Under the pieces are notes generated by a model, which did not search any database, was not told the origin of the DNA, and was given only the letters and a program-made list of their open reading frames with translations. From an uncultured Collinsella sp. (lineage in GTDB: Bacteria; Actinomycetota; Coriobacteriia; Coriobacteriales; Coriobacteriaceae), in NCBI GenBank assembly GCA_959026535.1, contig CAUFMB010000046.1, positions 1 to 16,696 on the forward strand: DNA of 16,696 nucleotides. The letters are read 5' to 3'. Below are positions 7,345-14,830 of the stretch, piece after piece. Each line of letters starts with the position of its first letter. Position 1 is the first letter of the stretch. The translations under genes were made by a program, and so were the position numbers.

Positions 7345-8070
7345 CTACGCGACATCCCAAGGCTGGAGTTCGTCGCCCAGGCGAACGATGCAGTCGTAGA
7401 GCACGGTATGGTGTTCGGCCGGGTTTGCATCCCGATGAAAATGCCCGTAGTACCAGCGCTTGTAGTCCAGACGGTCCTCCAGCTCGTCAAAAAACGTGGT
7501 GAGTCGATCGACATCGGGATAATTCCAGCCGGGCGCCGGATAGAGCGTGGGCGACAACATGCGCGTGGAGCAGGTGTGGGTGATCACGTAGTCGACCTTC
7601 CAGCCCACGCTGTCGAGCTTTGTCCGCGCCTCCTCAAAGTTGCGCTCGTCCGGCAGCTCCTGCGGCCACCAGCTGGAATAGGGAATGCGGTATTCCTTAT
7701 CCACGCTCGTGGCACCGCCCATGGTAAAGATCGTTGAGCCGTCGAGCTCAAAAATCTCGCCGCGCGTCAGGCGTCGGATGGGCGAAGTGTCCGACAGGCG
7801 CTGCGTCAGCCCACCGTGCCACAACTCCATGGGGCGCTCCGCCCAATGGTCGAAGCGTTCGTGGTTGCCGTCGACGAACAGCACGGTATAGGGGCGCGAC
7901 TCGAGCCACGCGATATCAGCGCACTCCTCGGCAGAGAAATCCCACGGAAAACCAAAGTCGCCCGCGACGATTAGATAGTCGTCGCCCGTCAGACCATCCC
8001 CAAGGTCCCAATCGCGCAGCTTTTGCATGTCGGCACCGCCGTGAATATCACCCGTCACATAGACCGTCAT
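7345..8070 (-). CDS. Calcineurin-like metallophosphoesterase, 241 aa
   Basis: A predicted cytoplasmic dinuclear-metal phosphoesterase. The full set of metal ligands is visible: GDIHG (residues 7-11), GDFGF (37-41), GNHE (68-71), the THT histidine (164-166) and GHFH (209-212). The substrate cannot be assigned; the family includes phosphodiesterases, nucleotidases and protein phosphatases. The ATG overlaps the stop codon of the upstream gene (8067-8705) by four bases (ATGA), so the two are translationally coupled. The second phosphoesterase in the pair belongs to a different branch of the fold, so this is not a recent duplication. Confidence 0.88.
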   Translation of the reverse strand: MTVYVTGDIHGGADMQKLRDWDLGDGLTGDDYLIVAGDFGFPWDFSAEECADIAWLESRPYTVLFVDGNHERFDHWAERPMELWHGGLTQRLSDTSPIRRLTRGEIFELDGSTIFTMGGATSVDKEYRIPYSSWWPQELPDERNFEEARTKLDSVGWKVDYVITHTCSTRMLSPTLYPAPGWNYPDVDRLTTFFDELEDRLDYKRWYYGHFHRDANPAEHHTVLYDCIVRLGDELQPWDVA

Positions 8071-8705
8071 CGGATCACCACTTCCCTCTTATAGGTTTCG
8101 AGATCGTGCTCGATCTGCTCGTTGCCCGTGGCGTTGACCCACCACGGCCATTTAACGCAACACACCGGCTCGTCTACCTGCGCAAACCACGACTTGAGCT
8201 CCTCCAGGCTCACCGGGGCGTAGCTGTTAGCGTCCGCGCCCACGTCATAGCGCAGCAGTCCCTGTCTGAGGTTGAACTTGTTGTACGCGCCGCCGCAGCT
8301 GTGGATATGCCCGTGCAGATGCCAACTGCCGTGCGACATGCCCTGCCAGTCGACCATAGGATAGTGGCTCAGCACGATTTTTTGGCGGTCGATCTTGAGC
8401 ACGCAAATGGGCGGCTCGACGATAAAAGCACCCGCCACCGCGGGCTGCGTCCAGTCTTTGTCGTGGTTGCCGAGCAGCAGATGGACACGCTTGCATGCGA
8501 TGCTTTTGCGCAGCTCGTAGGCATCCTGGACCGTCATCTTAAAGCTGAAGTCGCCCAAGATGTAGAGCTCGTCATCCGCAGCGACCTTGCTGTTAATGTT
8601 AGCGACCATGGCGTCGTTCATCTGCGCAACAGTCGACCACGGCCTGCCGCAGAGCCGCAGCATGTTCTCGTGCCCAAAATGTGTATCACTGGTAAACCAG
8701 ATCAT
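8067..8705 (-). CDS. Calcineurin-like metallophosphoesterase, 212 aa
   Basis: The second member of a coupled phosphoesterase pair and the first translated. Metal-site motifs are SDTHFGH (residues 6-12), GDFSF (51-55), GNHD (79-82), SHYP (113-116) and HGHIH (131-135). The SDTHFGH...GNHD...SHYP pattern is that of the small phosphoesterases often seen in phages and in bacterial chromosomes; the substrate is unknown. The last ~50 residues (after KSWFAQVDEPVCCVKWPWW) form a short extension. TTAGGAG lies 6 bases before the ATG. Its stop codon overlaps the next ATG by four bases. Confidence 0.88.
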   Translation of the reverse strand: MIWFTSDTHFGHENMLRLCGRPWSTVAQMNDAMVANINSKVAADDELYILGDFSFKMTVQDAYELRKSIACKRVHLLLGNHDKDWTQPAVAGAFIVEPPICVLKIDRQKIVLSHYPMVDWQGMSHGSWHLHGHIHSCGGAYNKFNLRQGLLRYDVGADANSYAPVSLEELKSWFAQVDEPVCCVKWPWWVNATGNEQIEHDLETYKREVVIR

Positions 8706-8745
8706 GGGGAACTCCTAACGCTGCGGGGCATCTATCCCTTAGGGC

Positions 8746-8985
8746 TTACCCCTCGTTCTTCCATCCAAACGGGTCAAGCACCCAAAAAATCAGATCGAGC
8801 ACGCCGCCAGTTATCATGGCGCCGGCAAGGGCCATGCAAACGTGCAGAGAGCTGACACTTCGGAGCACGTCGAACGGTCCCAGAACAGCCAGCAGCGCGA
8901 CCGCTGCGCCGGCAAGGCACAACGCGAGGCACGGTCCCGCGTCCTTGACGCACTTCTTTGCGAGATGCTTGGTGTTGTCACTCAT
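8746..8985 (-). CDS. Small two-helix membrane protein, 79 aa
   Basis: No family is recognised. The protein has a short basic N-terminus (KHLAKKCVK), a first membrane helix at about residues 17-36 (CLALCLAGAAVALLAVLG), a second at about 46-68, and a short charged tail ending GWKNEG. The ATG at 8985 is preferred over one at 9024, because the longer form would place the AAGGAG ribosome site inside the coding region. AAGGAG is 10 bases from this ATG; a TTG codon immediately upstream, 7 bases from AAGGAG, is an alternative start. It is 40 bases upstream of the phosphoesterase pair on the same strand and could share a transcript with them. Confidence 0.6.
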   Translation of the reverse strand: MSDNTKHLAKKCVKDAGPCLALCLAGAAVALLAVLGPFDVLRSVSSLHVCMALAGAMITGGVLDLIFWVLDPFGWKNEG

Positions 8986-9091
8986 CAATATTGAACTCCT
9001 TAGAGAGTCGTTGTTCAGATGCATGCCGCCGCGACAGAGCAGGGCGGCAGGTTAAGTGTCACATGGCGTGCGGACACGTTTTTAGGCCCGC

Positions 9092-9123
9092 GTGTCTGCA
9101 GGGACCCATGTCCTTGCAGACAC
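9092..9123. repeat. 14-bp inverted repeat (stable hairpin)
   Basis: GTGTCTGCAGGGAC pairs with GTCCTTGCAGACAC across a 4-base loop, with one G-U pair. It lies 32 bases downstream of the stop of the minus-strand gene at 9155-9493 and upstream of the small membrane protein gene. Neither strand has a U tract after the stem, so a Rho-independent terminator is not proven. It could be an mRNA 3'-end stabiliser or a protein-binding site. A second shorter stem (TGCCGCC/GGCGGCA) lies at 9024-9049. Confidence 0.6.
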
Positions 9124-9154
9124 CCCTAAGGAACGTCTAAACCGCTGGTGGGCA

Positions 9155-9493
9155 TCATGTTGGGCAGGGCGTCTTGCCTCGTTTGAGTGCATCCACCAAT
9201 GGCAGGCTCTTTCTAATGGCGCTTTGAGGAAGGCTTTTGCATTCCGCAGAACGATGATAAACCTTGCCGTGCTTGGTGATGATTGCCTTCGTTTTTGAGG
9301 TATCTACGCCGCGGGACTCGATGGGCGCGGCCACCTCTTGACGAGACGGCCCCGTTTTCTGAGGCTTGCCTCTCGAAAAAACAGAATCGCGGAATCGATT
9401 GATATAGCCGTCGAAACACCCATCGAACAGCAATCCCGTTGCCAGGCCTGCCATGAATCCGCAGGCGATTGCTGCCTCTCCTCTAATTTGCAT
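9155..9493 (-). CDS. Small membrane-anchored protein with C-terminal YHxxxxC...PC motif
   Basis: A 112-aa protein of unknown function. The ATG at 9493 has an excellent ribosome site (AAGGAGG, 5 bases upstream). Residues 6-24 (EAAIACGFMAGLATGLLFD) form a hydrophobic N-terminal segment, either a membrane anchor or an uncleaved signal. After a polar linker the C-terminal ~40 residues read HGKVYHRSAECKSL (75-88) and then GKTPCPT (106-112) at the end. This resembles a small metal-binding module of the form YHxxxC ... PCxxC found at the ends of many Gram-positive proteins. The expected last cysteine is missing: its codon position is the TGA stop. Read past the TGA, the frame continues for only five codons (CPPAV) to TAG. 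It is divergent from the methylase operon. Confidence 0.6.
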   Translation of the reverse strand: MQIRGEAAIACGFMAGLATGLLFDGCFDGYINRFRDSVFSRGKPQKTGPSRQEVAAPIESRGVDTSKTKAIITKHGKVYHRSAECKSLPQSAIRKSLPLVDALKRGKTPCPT

Positions 9494-9627
9494 ATGTTCC
9501 TCCTTAATCGCTCTTCCACGATGGGCGAGCACGCGGCAGTGGTTGCCAGCGCTGGGCGGCAGAAACCCTGAGCTGAACATATAGAAGCAAGATGTGCCTG
9601 AAATTGTTTTGTGGGTTACTAAGGGCG

Positions 9628-9656
9628 TTCTAACGACGCTTTTTGTCAGCTATAAT
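9628..9656 (+). promoter_or_regulatory. Probable promoter of the methylase-nuclease operon
   Basis: A perfect -10 hexamer TATAAT (9651-9656) lies 38 bases before the first methylase ATG. A weak -35-like TTCTAA (9628-9633) sits 17 bases upstream of it. No second strong promoter was seen before the later genes, which overlap or nearly abut, so this promoter probably serves all five. No gene for a C-protein type controller lies nearby. Confidence 0.55.
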
Positions 9657-9694
9657 TATGGATTTGTCTATTACGAATGAGAGGGGCTGAACGC

Positions 9695-10618
9695 ATGGCA
9701 AACGAAGCAAATATAACGGCCGTTGACCTTTTCGCTGGCTGTGGCGGAATGTCCCTTGGCTTTGAGAAGGCCGGCGTCGACGTGGTTGCCGCTTATGACA
9801 ACTGGGATGCGGCAATAGACGTCTACCGCGCCAACTTCGAGCACCCAGTCTTCAAGAGGGACCTCTCTGATGTCTCCGTCGCAGAAGAGGTATCCTCCTT
9901 TTCTCCCGACATCATTATCGGTGGTCCTCCCTGCCAGGATTTCTCCCAAGCCGGAAAGAGGTCCGAAGACGGGGGGCGTGCAATCCTCTCCGTTCGATAT
10001 GCAGAAATCATTGCGAAGTGCACGCCGCAATTCATCGTCATGGAAAACGTCCCTCGCGTCCGAACCAGTATGGCCATGCAAGAGATTCGACGCACACTCA
10101 AATCGCAAGGATATGGACTTAGCGGTCGCGTTCTTGACGCGAGCCTTTGCGGAGTGCCCCAAGCACGAAAGCGTTATTTCCTTATCGGCTGCCTAGGTGC
10201 CGAAGACGGCTTCCTGGACGAATATCTCGAGCGGGGACTATCCGATCATAAGATGACGATACGTGAGTACCTCGGTGACGAACTCGGAATTGATTACTAC
10301 TTCCGAATTCCTCGCAGCTACACACGCAGGGCAATCTTCAGCATTGACGAACCTTCTGTCACGATTCGTGGTGTTGATAGGCCGATTCCCCCTAACTATC
10401 AGCTGCATCCCAATGATGCAGCCGACTTGACCAGAGCGCGTTGCTTGACGCCAAAGGAGAGAAGCAGGGTTCAGACTTTCCCCGAGTCTTTTAAGTTCTT
10501 CGGCAGCAAGACGGATATCAATCAGATGGTCGGAAATGCCGTACCGGTAAATCTGGCGTCTTACGTTGCCAAGGCCCTGTTGGACTACAGGAAGGATGTG
10601 AGCGATGGACTGCGTTGA
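9695..10618 (+). CDS. DNA (cytosine-5) methyltransferase M1 of a LlaJI/BsuMI-like system
   Basis: Transfers methyl from S-adenosylmethionine to C5 of cytosine in a specific DNA target, protecting host DNA. All key motifs are present in 307 aa: I, DLFAGCGGMSLGF (residues 11-23); IV, GGPPCQDFS with catalytic Cys80; VI, MENV with Glu117; VIII, QARKRYFLIG (156-165); IX, RSRVQTFP (256-263); X, GNAVPVNLA (280-288). The region between VIII and IX (about 166-254), where the target-recognition domain lies, is short and includes FSIDEPSVTIRG, a phrase I associate with the LlaJI/BsuMI methylases. The ATG at 9695 is preferred (AGAGGGG 8 bases upstream) over an ATG at 9677, which would place that ribosome site inside the gene. 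Its last 14 bases overlap the second methylase gene. Confidence 0.93.
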   Translation: MANEANITAVDLFAGCGGMSLGFEKAGVDVVAAYDNWDAAIDVYRANFEHPVFKRDLSDVSVAEEVSSFSPDIIIGGPPCQDFSQAGKRSEDGGRAILSVRYAEIIAKCTPQFIVMENVPRVRTSMAMQEIRRTLKSQGYGLSGRVLDASLCGVPQARKRYFLIGCLGAEDGFLDEYLERGLSDHKMTIREYLGDELGIDYYFRIPRSYTRRAIFSIDEPSVTIRGVDRPIPPNYQLHPNDAADLTRARCLTPKERSRVQTFPESFKFFGSKTDINQMVGNAVPVNLASYVAKALLDYRKDVSDGLR

Positions 10619-11516
10619 TCTGTTTTCCGGTTGCGGCGGCATGTCGCTCGGCTTCCAGAACGCTGGTTTCAACATTAAGGCCGCTTTTGACAACTGGCAA
10701 AGCGCTGTTGATATCTATCAGGCGAACTTTGACCATCCCGCGTTTAAGTACGACCTCTATGACCTAGGCGCAGTCGACAAAATCGAAGGGTATTCGCCGT
10801 CGATGATTATAGGCGGACCGCCCTGCCAAGACTTTTCTATTGCCGGAGCGCGTCAACGTGGCAAGAGGGCCAACCTGACGATTCGCTATGCCGAGATTGT
10901 TCGGGACGTAAAGCCCGAGTGGTTTGTGATGGAAAACGTATACAACATTGAGCGGATGGACGTGCTTCCGGAGGCTCTCGACATCTTCAAGAGCGCTGGC
11001 TATGGCCTTACAAAACGTGTATTAAACGCGAGCCTCTGCGGTGTGCCTCAAGCTCGTAGGCGCTTCATCCTGATTGGACATCTAGGCGATCAGGATGACT
11101 TCATGGGAGACATTCTCGACTCGCATTTGGCCAAGAAGCCCATGACTGTTCGTGACTATCTCGGTGACTCCCTACATACGCAGTTCTATTACATGCACCC
11201 TCGTAATTTTGAGAGGCGTGGAGTCTTCAGCATCGATGAGCCGGCGGTTACCGTTAGGGGGACCAATCGTCCGATTCCTCCGAACTACAAGCGCCACCAT
11301 GCCGATAAAGCAGATATCAGCGAAGGCGTCAGGTCGCTTACGTCCAAGGAGAGGAGTTACCTCCAGACTTTTCCGAAGAGCTTCGAATTCGTCGGGGCAA
11401 AAACCCATGTAGAGCAGGCTATCGGCAATGCCGTTCCGGTCAAGCTGGCAGAATACGTGGCAAACTGCATAAAGGAATACATCGATTCAGGGAATGGCGG
11501 TAGAGAGCAACGATGA
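10605..11516 (+). CDS. DNA (cytosine-5) methyltransferase M2 of a LlaJI/BsuMI-like system
   Basis: A second m5C methylase of 303 aa, a clear paralogue of its neighbour throughout, including the target-recognition region. Motif I is DLFSGCGGMSLGF (residues 5-17), IV is GGPPCQDFS (Cys74 catalytic), VI is MENV (Glu110), VIII is QARRRFILIG (149-158), IX is RSYLQTFP and X is GNAVPVKLA (274-282). Two separate methylases are what a non-palindromic target needs, one per strand, as in LlaJI. The ATG has GGAAGGA 8 bases upstream, inside the end of the previous gene. The stop TGA overlaps the ATG of the mcrB-like gene. Its moderate GC is close to that of its paralogue and below that of the nuclease genes downstream. 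Confidence 0.93.
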   Translation: MDCVDLFSGCGGMSLGFQNAGFNIKAAFDNWQSAVDIYQANFDHPAFKYDLYDLGAVDKIEGYSPSMIIGGPPCQDFSIAGARQRGKRANLTIRYAEIVRDVKPEWFVMENVYNIERMDVLPEALDIFKSAGYGLTKRVLNASLCGVPQARRRFILIGHLGDQDDFMGDILDSHLAKKPMTVRDYLGDSLHTQFYYMHPRNFERRGVFSIDEPAVTVRGTNRPIPPNYKRHHADKADISEGVRSLTSKERSYLQTFPKSFEFVGAKTHVEQAIGNAVPVKLAEYVANCIKEYIDSGNGGREQR

Positions 11517-13357
11517 TGGATTATTGCGCCTGGGATTTGGCCTACCCACTCGAAGATAGCGTCATCACAGACAATACCCTGAATGTCCGCTACCGTGGAA
11601 CGAGCGGTGCCGGCCAGCTCGAACTTGCGGGCTCCAGCATGAATCCCAATGGTGCGGTTATAAAATCGAGAGATGTGATTGGCTCCTCCATCCGGTTTGA
11701 GTTCTCCGTCACCGACTTCCCCTCCATTCGTCTTGCCGAGGCTTACCCGGTGCGAGAGATCGGCGGAAAAGTCAGGATATCTGTCAAGAGCGACGCATCG
11801 GATGATCGTCCAAACATCGGCAACTTACTTGCTGCCGTACTTCTACTGCCAGAGATTAGCCAAAAGGGCAAATCTTCCCCGCTTGTTGATGGGAAACTGA
11901 ATTCAAAGACCTTTTGGGTTGATGACGTAGATACTCTCTATATCCGAAAAGATTCTGATTGCGTCACCCTGCGTCCGGTCAAGATAATCTTGGCAACGGG
12001 GAACAAAGACGACGATGAACAGTTCACAGGTGCAGCTGCATTTGATTTTGAAAAACGATTTAGGCAGATGCGGCTCATTTTGAGTTCGATGGTTCTTCTT
12101 GCGTCAGACGGCATAAAAGCCGCCTGCGCTTATTACCTTGATGTTATCGAGGGCAGAAAGAGTTTTGAATATGTCATCGGGTCAATGTTCCGCTCTTATA
12201 TTGTTTCCCAGCTCGTCAACAACCTGCAGGATTACGAGGAAGGTGAGGACCTACTCGAGGGGCTTTCGAAGTACGTCCCGCTCCGCGACCAAACGATTGG
12301 ACTTCCGGTCCTGAATCAGCCCCGCAACCTCATCTACTTCGGCGCTCCCGGTACCGGCAAGTCGTACAGCCTGAACAAGCTTGCCGAGGAGCACTTCGAC
12401 AAGGCACACACGCGGCGCGTCACGTTCCACCCGGACTACAGCTACGCCTCCTTCGTGGGCTGCTACAAGCCGACGATGCGGCAGCCTGAACAGAAGTCCA
12501 ACGAGTCGCTGTCCGAGAACATGGGCCGCGCCTACGTCTCCTACGAGTTCGTCCCCGGACCCCTCGTGAAGAGCTACGTAGAGGCGAAGACCCATCCCAA
12601 TGAGAACTATCTCCTCATCGTTGAGGAGATCAACCGCGCGAATCCCGCCGCAGTGTTCGGCGACGTATTCCAGCTGCTCGATCGAGACGGTGACGGCGAG
12701 AGCGAGTACGACGTCGACGTTCCGACCGACCTTGGCGAGTATCTCTGGAAGGAGTTCCTGGACGCCTCCAGCTGCGTCGACGAGGCGCCCGGCCTCTACA
12801 GCCTCGAGGAGAACCGCGACACCCGCGTGCAGTCGATGCGCCTACCTTCAAACCTCTACATCTGGGCAACCATGAACAGTGCAGACCAGGGCGTGTTTCC
12901 GATGGATACCGCTTTCAAGCGCCGCTGGGAGTTCCGCTACATGGGTATCGACGAGGGTGAGGCCAAGATTGCCGGCAAGGTCGTGCGCCTAGGCATCAGG
13001 CGCGAGCCCGTCGAGTGGAACGCCCTGCGCCATGCCGTCAACGGGCTGCTCAAGACCGGCGCCCACGTCAACGAGGACAAGCTGCTCGGGCCGTTCTTCC
13101 TGAAGAAGTCTGCTCTTGAGGACGACGACGCATTCGACGAGGCCTTCAAGAGCAAGGTGCTGCTGTACCTCTACGAGGACGCCGCGAAGATGAAGCGCCC
13201 GAAGGTGTTCAGGCATCCGGACTTCACCTACTCCGAGATCTGCGCTGAGTACGACAGCTCCGCGGACGGCGTGTTCGTCCTCGACGAGCCCGTTCCTCGC
13301 GTCGAGGACGGCGCCGCCTCCGATGGCGAGGGCAACGGCCAGGGCGCGGAGGAGTAG
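11513..13357 (+). CDS. McrB-like AAA+ GTPase, restriction motor subunit
   Basis: The predicted nucleotide-driven motor of the restriction complex, 614 aa. The N-terminal ~260 residues match no domain I know and are the likely DNA- or partner-binding part. The C-terminal half is a McrB-type AAA+ domain: Walker A GAPGTGKS (277-284), Walker B LLIVEEINRANPAAVFGDVF (367-386), the McrB signature MNSAD (454-458, MNTAD in McrB, linked to GTP use), and paired arginines AFKRRWEF (467-474). The ATG overlaps the methylase stop by four bases; a second ATG follows at 11516. The gene is a compositional hybrid: 29 of 60 bases are G/C at 12061-12120 but 37 of 60 at 12481-12540. The change falls near codon 260, just before Walker A. 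The acidic tail (about 585-614) is probably disordered. Confidence 0.9.
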   Translation: MMDYCAWDLAYPLEDSVITDNTLNVRYRGTSGAGQLELAGSSMNPNGAVIKSRDVIGSSIRFEFSVTDFPSIRLAEAYPVREIGGKVRISVKSDASDDRPNIGNLLAAVLLLPEISQKGKSSPLVDGKLNSKTFWVDDVDTLYIRKDSDCVTLRPVKIILATGNKDDDEQFTGAAAFDFEKRFRQMRLILSSMVLLASDGIKAACAYYLDVIEGRKSFEYVIGSMFRSYIVSQLVNNLQDYEEGEDLLEGLSKYVPLRDQTIGLPVLNQPRNLIYFGAPGTGKSYSLNKLAEEHFDKAHTRRVTFHPDYSYASFVGCYKPTMRQPEQKSNESLSENMGRAYVSYEFVPGPLVKSYVEAKTHPNENYLLIVEEINRANPAAVFGDVFQLLDRDGDGESEYDVDVPTDLGEYLWKEFLDASSCVDEAPGLYSLEENRDTRVQSMRLPSNLYIWATMNSADQGVFPMDTAFKRRWEFRYMGIDEGEAKIAGKVVRLGIRREPVEWNALRHAVNGLLKTGAHVNEDKLLGPFFLKKSALEDDDAFDEAFKSKVLLYLYEDAAKMKRPKVFRHPDFTYSEICAEYDSSADGVFVLDEPVPRVEDGAASDGEGNGQGAEE

Positions 13358-13360
13358 CCC

Positions 13361-14830
13361 ATGGCCTTCGACCCCGTCTACGTACGGGAGCGGGACTTCT
13401 ACTCGGTCGGCGACCTCGCCCGGCTGCTCGGCCTCGACGTTCGCGACGCCCTCGCGTGCGTGAGGGCGCTCGCTGCCCGCGGGGTGCTGACGCTCAGGAG
13501 CGACGCCGCCCCCGAGGGGGACGACGCCGACGAGGAGCTCGCCGCCCTCGGCAAGTACCAGTTCACGTGGGTTGGCCTCGCGCGCTGGCGTGGGATCCTC
13601 ATCTGCGCCTACCCGAAGTACTTCCCAAAGGGGACGCGTCCCTCGGAGGCGGAGCTCGCCCAGGTGTTCCGCGTGCTGCGCAAGAGCTCCGGTGGGCTTT
13701 CGGGCGTCGGCGCGGCGCTACCGGACGCCGACGAGGACGGTGGGCCTCTCTCGCTCATGCTGGCGCTGCTCGGCTCCTACGAGGAGAACGGCGTCTACTC
13801 CAACTACGTTCGCGTGGTCCGCGACAATGGGACGGGCGAGATTGCCTGGGACAGGACCATCGCGCAGAACCAGCCCTTCATGGACGGTGATACGCCAGTC
13901 TACTTCGACCTTAAGACGCGCGACACCTCCCGCGACGCGGCCGACCTGGTGACGCGCCTCCACCGGTGCGTGCTGACTCGCTGCTCCGAGGACCTGCGTC
14001 GCTGGGGCCTGGACGAGCTGCTGGGACTCGCCCCGGTCGACCTCTCCGGCGAGGAACTGGAGGACCTGGGCGACGCCGAGACACTAACCTACCGCCTGGA
14101 GCAGGAGCGCTCTGTGCAGTTCGTGACGTGGAAGCAGGGCGTCATCGACATGCTGCTGCGCTACCTGAACCCCTCCGAGGAGTATGAGAGCCCCGAGGAG
14201 GAATTCTACCTGGGCACTTCGTCCTTCTACCACGCGTGGGAACTGGCATGCAAGACCGCCTTCGGGGACAGGCTCGCCGACCGCATAGACTCGCTGGGGC
14301 TTCCGCTCGCCGAGGACTGGCGCCAGCGCGGCGCGGAGACGCTTCTGGGTATCATCCCGAGGCCGGAGTGGACGGACGCCGGCGGTGCGGGCTGCGGGGA
14401 CGTGAACACGCTGATCCCCGACGTCATAGGCATCCATGGAGACGGCGCTGGCGGCAGGGCGTTCTGCATCTACGACGCGAAGTACTACGCGCCGACGCTG
14501 CGCCCCGGCACCGCCAAGCGCGTGCCGGGCGTCGAGTCCGTGACGAAGCAGGTGCTCTACCAGAGCGCCTACGGGGGCTTCATCCGGGACAACGGGTTCT
14601 CCTCCGTGGCGAATGTCTTCCTGGTGCCGACCCACGAGGTCGAGGCGAGGCTCATGGGCAGGGTGCGCTTCCCAGGCGTCTTCGGGAAGCCTGAGCCGCC
14701 CCTCACGGACGGGGTGGAGATGTGGGCTCTGCCCGCGGACTACATGTTCGACTGCTATCTGGCAGGAAGACTGGCGGACGAGGGGCTGATTCAGAGGATG
14801 TGCGAAGGGAGCCTGGATGGGGCACATTAG
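13361..14830 (+). CDS. LlaJI-family restriction endonuclease (PD-(D/E)xK), McrC-position subunit
   Basis: Predicted DNA-cleaving subunit of 489 aa working with the McrB-like motor, in the place McrC has in McrBC. Residues 10-47 look like a winged helix (FYSVGDLARLLGLDVRDALACVRALAARGVL). A beta region follows with LICAYPKYFPKG (80-91) and then GEIAWDRTI (159-167), patterns I associate with the RE_LlaJI family. The nuclease core is C-terminal: FYHAWELACKTAFG (289-302, with Glu294), IPDVIGI (352-358, Asp354), IYDAKYY (370-376, the D-x-K of PD-(D/E)xK) and KQVLYQSAYGGF (396-407). GGAGGAG lies 6 bases before the ATG, spanning the end of mcrB, and only 3 bases separate the genes. The gene is extremely GC-rich (46 of 60 at 13441-13500). 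Assignment rests on motif pattern and operon position. Confidence 0.85.
   Translation: MAFDPVYVRERDFYSVGDLARLLGLDVRDALACVRALAARGVLTLRSDAAPEGDDADEELAALGKYQFTWVGLARWRGILICAYPKYFPKGTRPSEAELAQVFRVLRKSSGGLSGVGAALPDADEDGGPLSLMLALLGSYEENGVYSNYVRVVRDNGTGEIAWDRTIAQNQPFMDGDTPVYFDLKTRDTSRDAADLVTRLHRCVLTRCSEDLRRWGLDELLGLAPVDLSGEELEDLGDAETLTYRLEQERSVQFVTWKQGVIDMLLRYLNPSEEYESPEEEFYLGTSSFYHAWELACKTAFGDRLADRIDSLGLPLAEDWRQRGAETLLGIIPRPEWTDAGGAGCGDVNTLIPDVIGIHGDGAGGRAFCIYDAKYYAPTLRPGTAKRVPGVESVTKQVLYQSAYGGFIRDNGFSSVANVFLVPTHEVEARLMGRVRFPGVFGKPEPPLTDGVEMWALPADYMFDCYLAGRLADEGLIQRMCEGSLDGAH

Noticed and set aside
7734..8855. A 373-codon plus-strand frame over the phosphoesterases
   Set aside because: The product is Arg/Pro-rich, typical of antisense frames in GC-rich DNA, while the minus strand encodes two proteins with complete metal-site motifs.
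9621..9645. GGCGTT...AACGACGC followed by TTTTT as a terminator before the methylase operon
   Set aside because: The loop would be about two bases and the stem is bulged, so it would not fold well. The sequence is better explained as promoter upstream region.
9677..9694. An earlier ATG for the first methylase
   Set aside because: Using it would put the AGAGGGG ribosome site inside the coding region. The ATG at 9695 is well spaced from that site.
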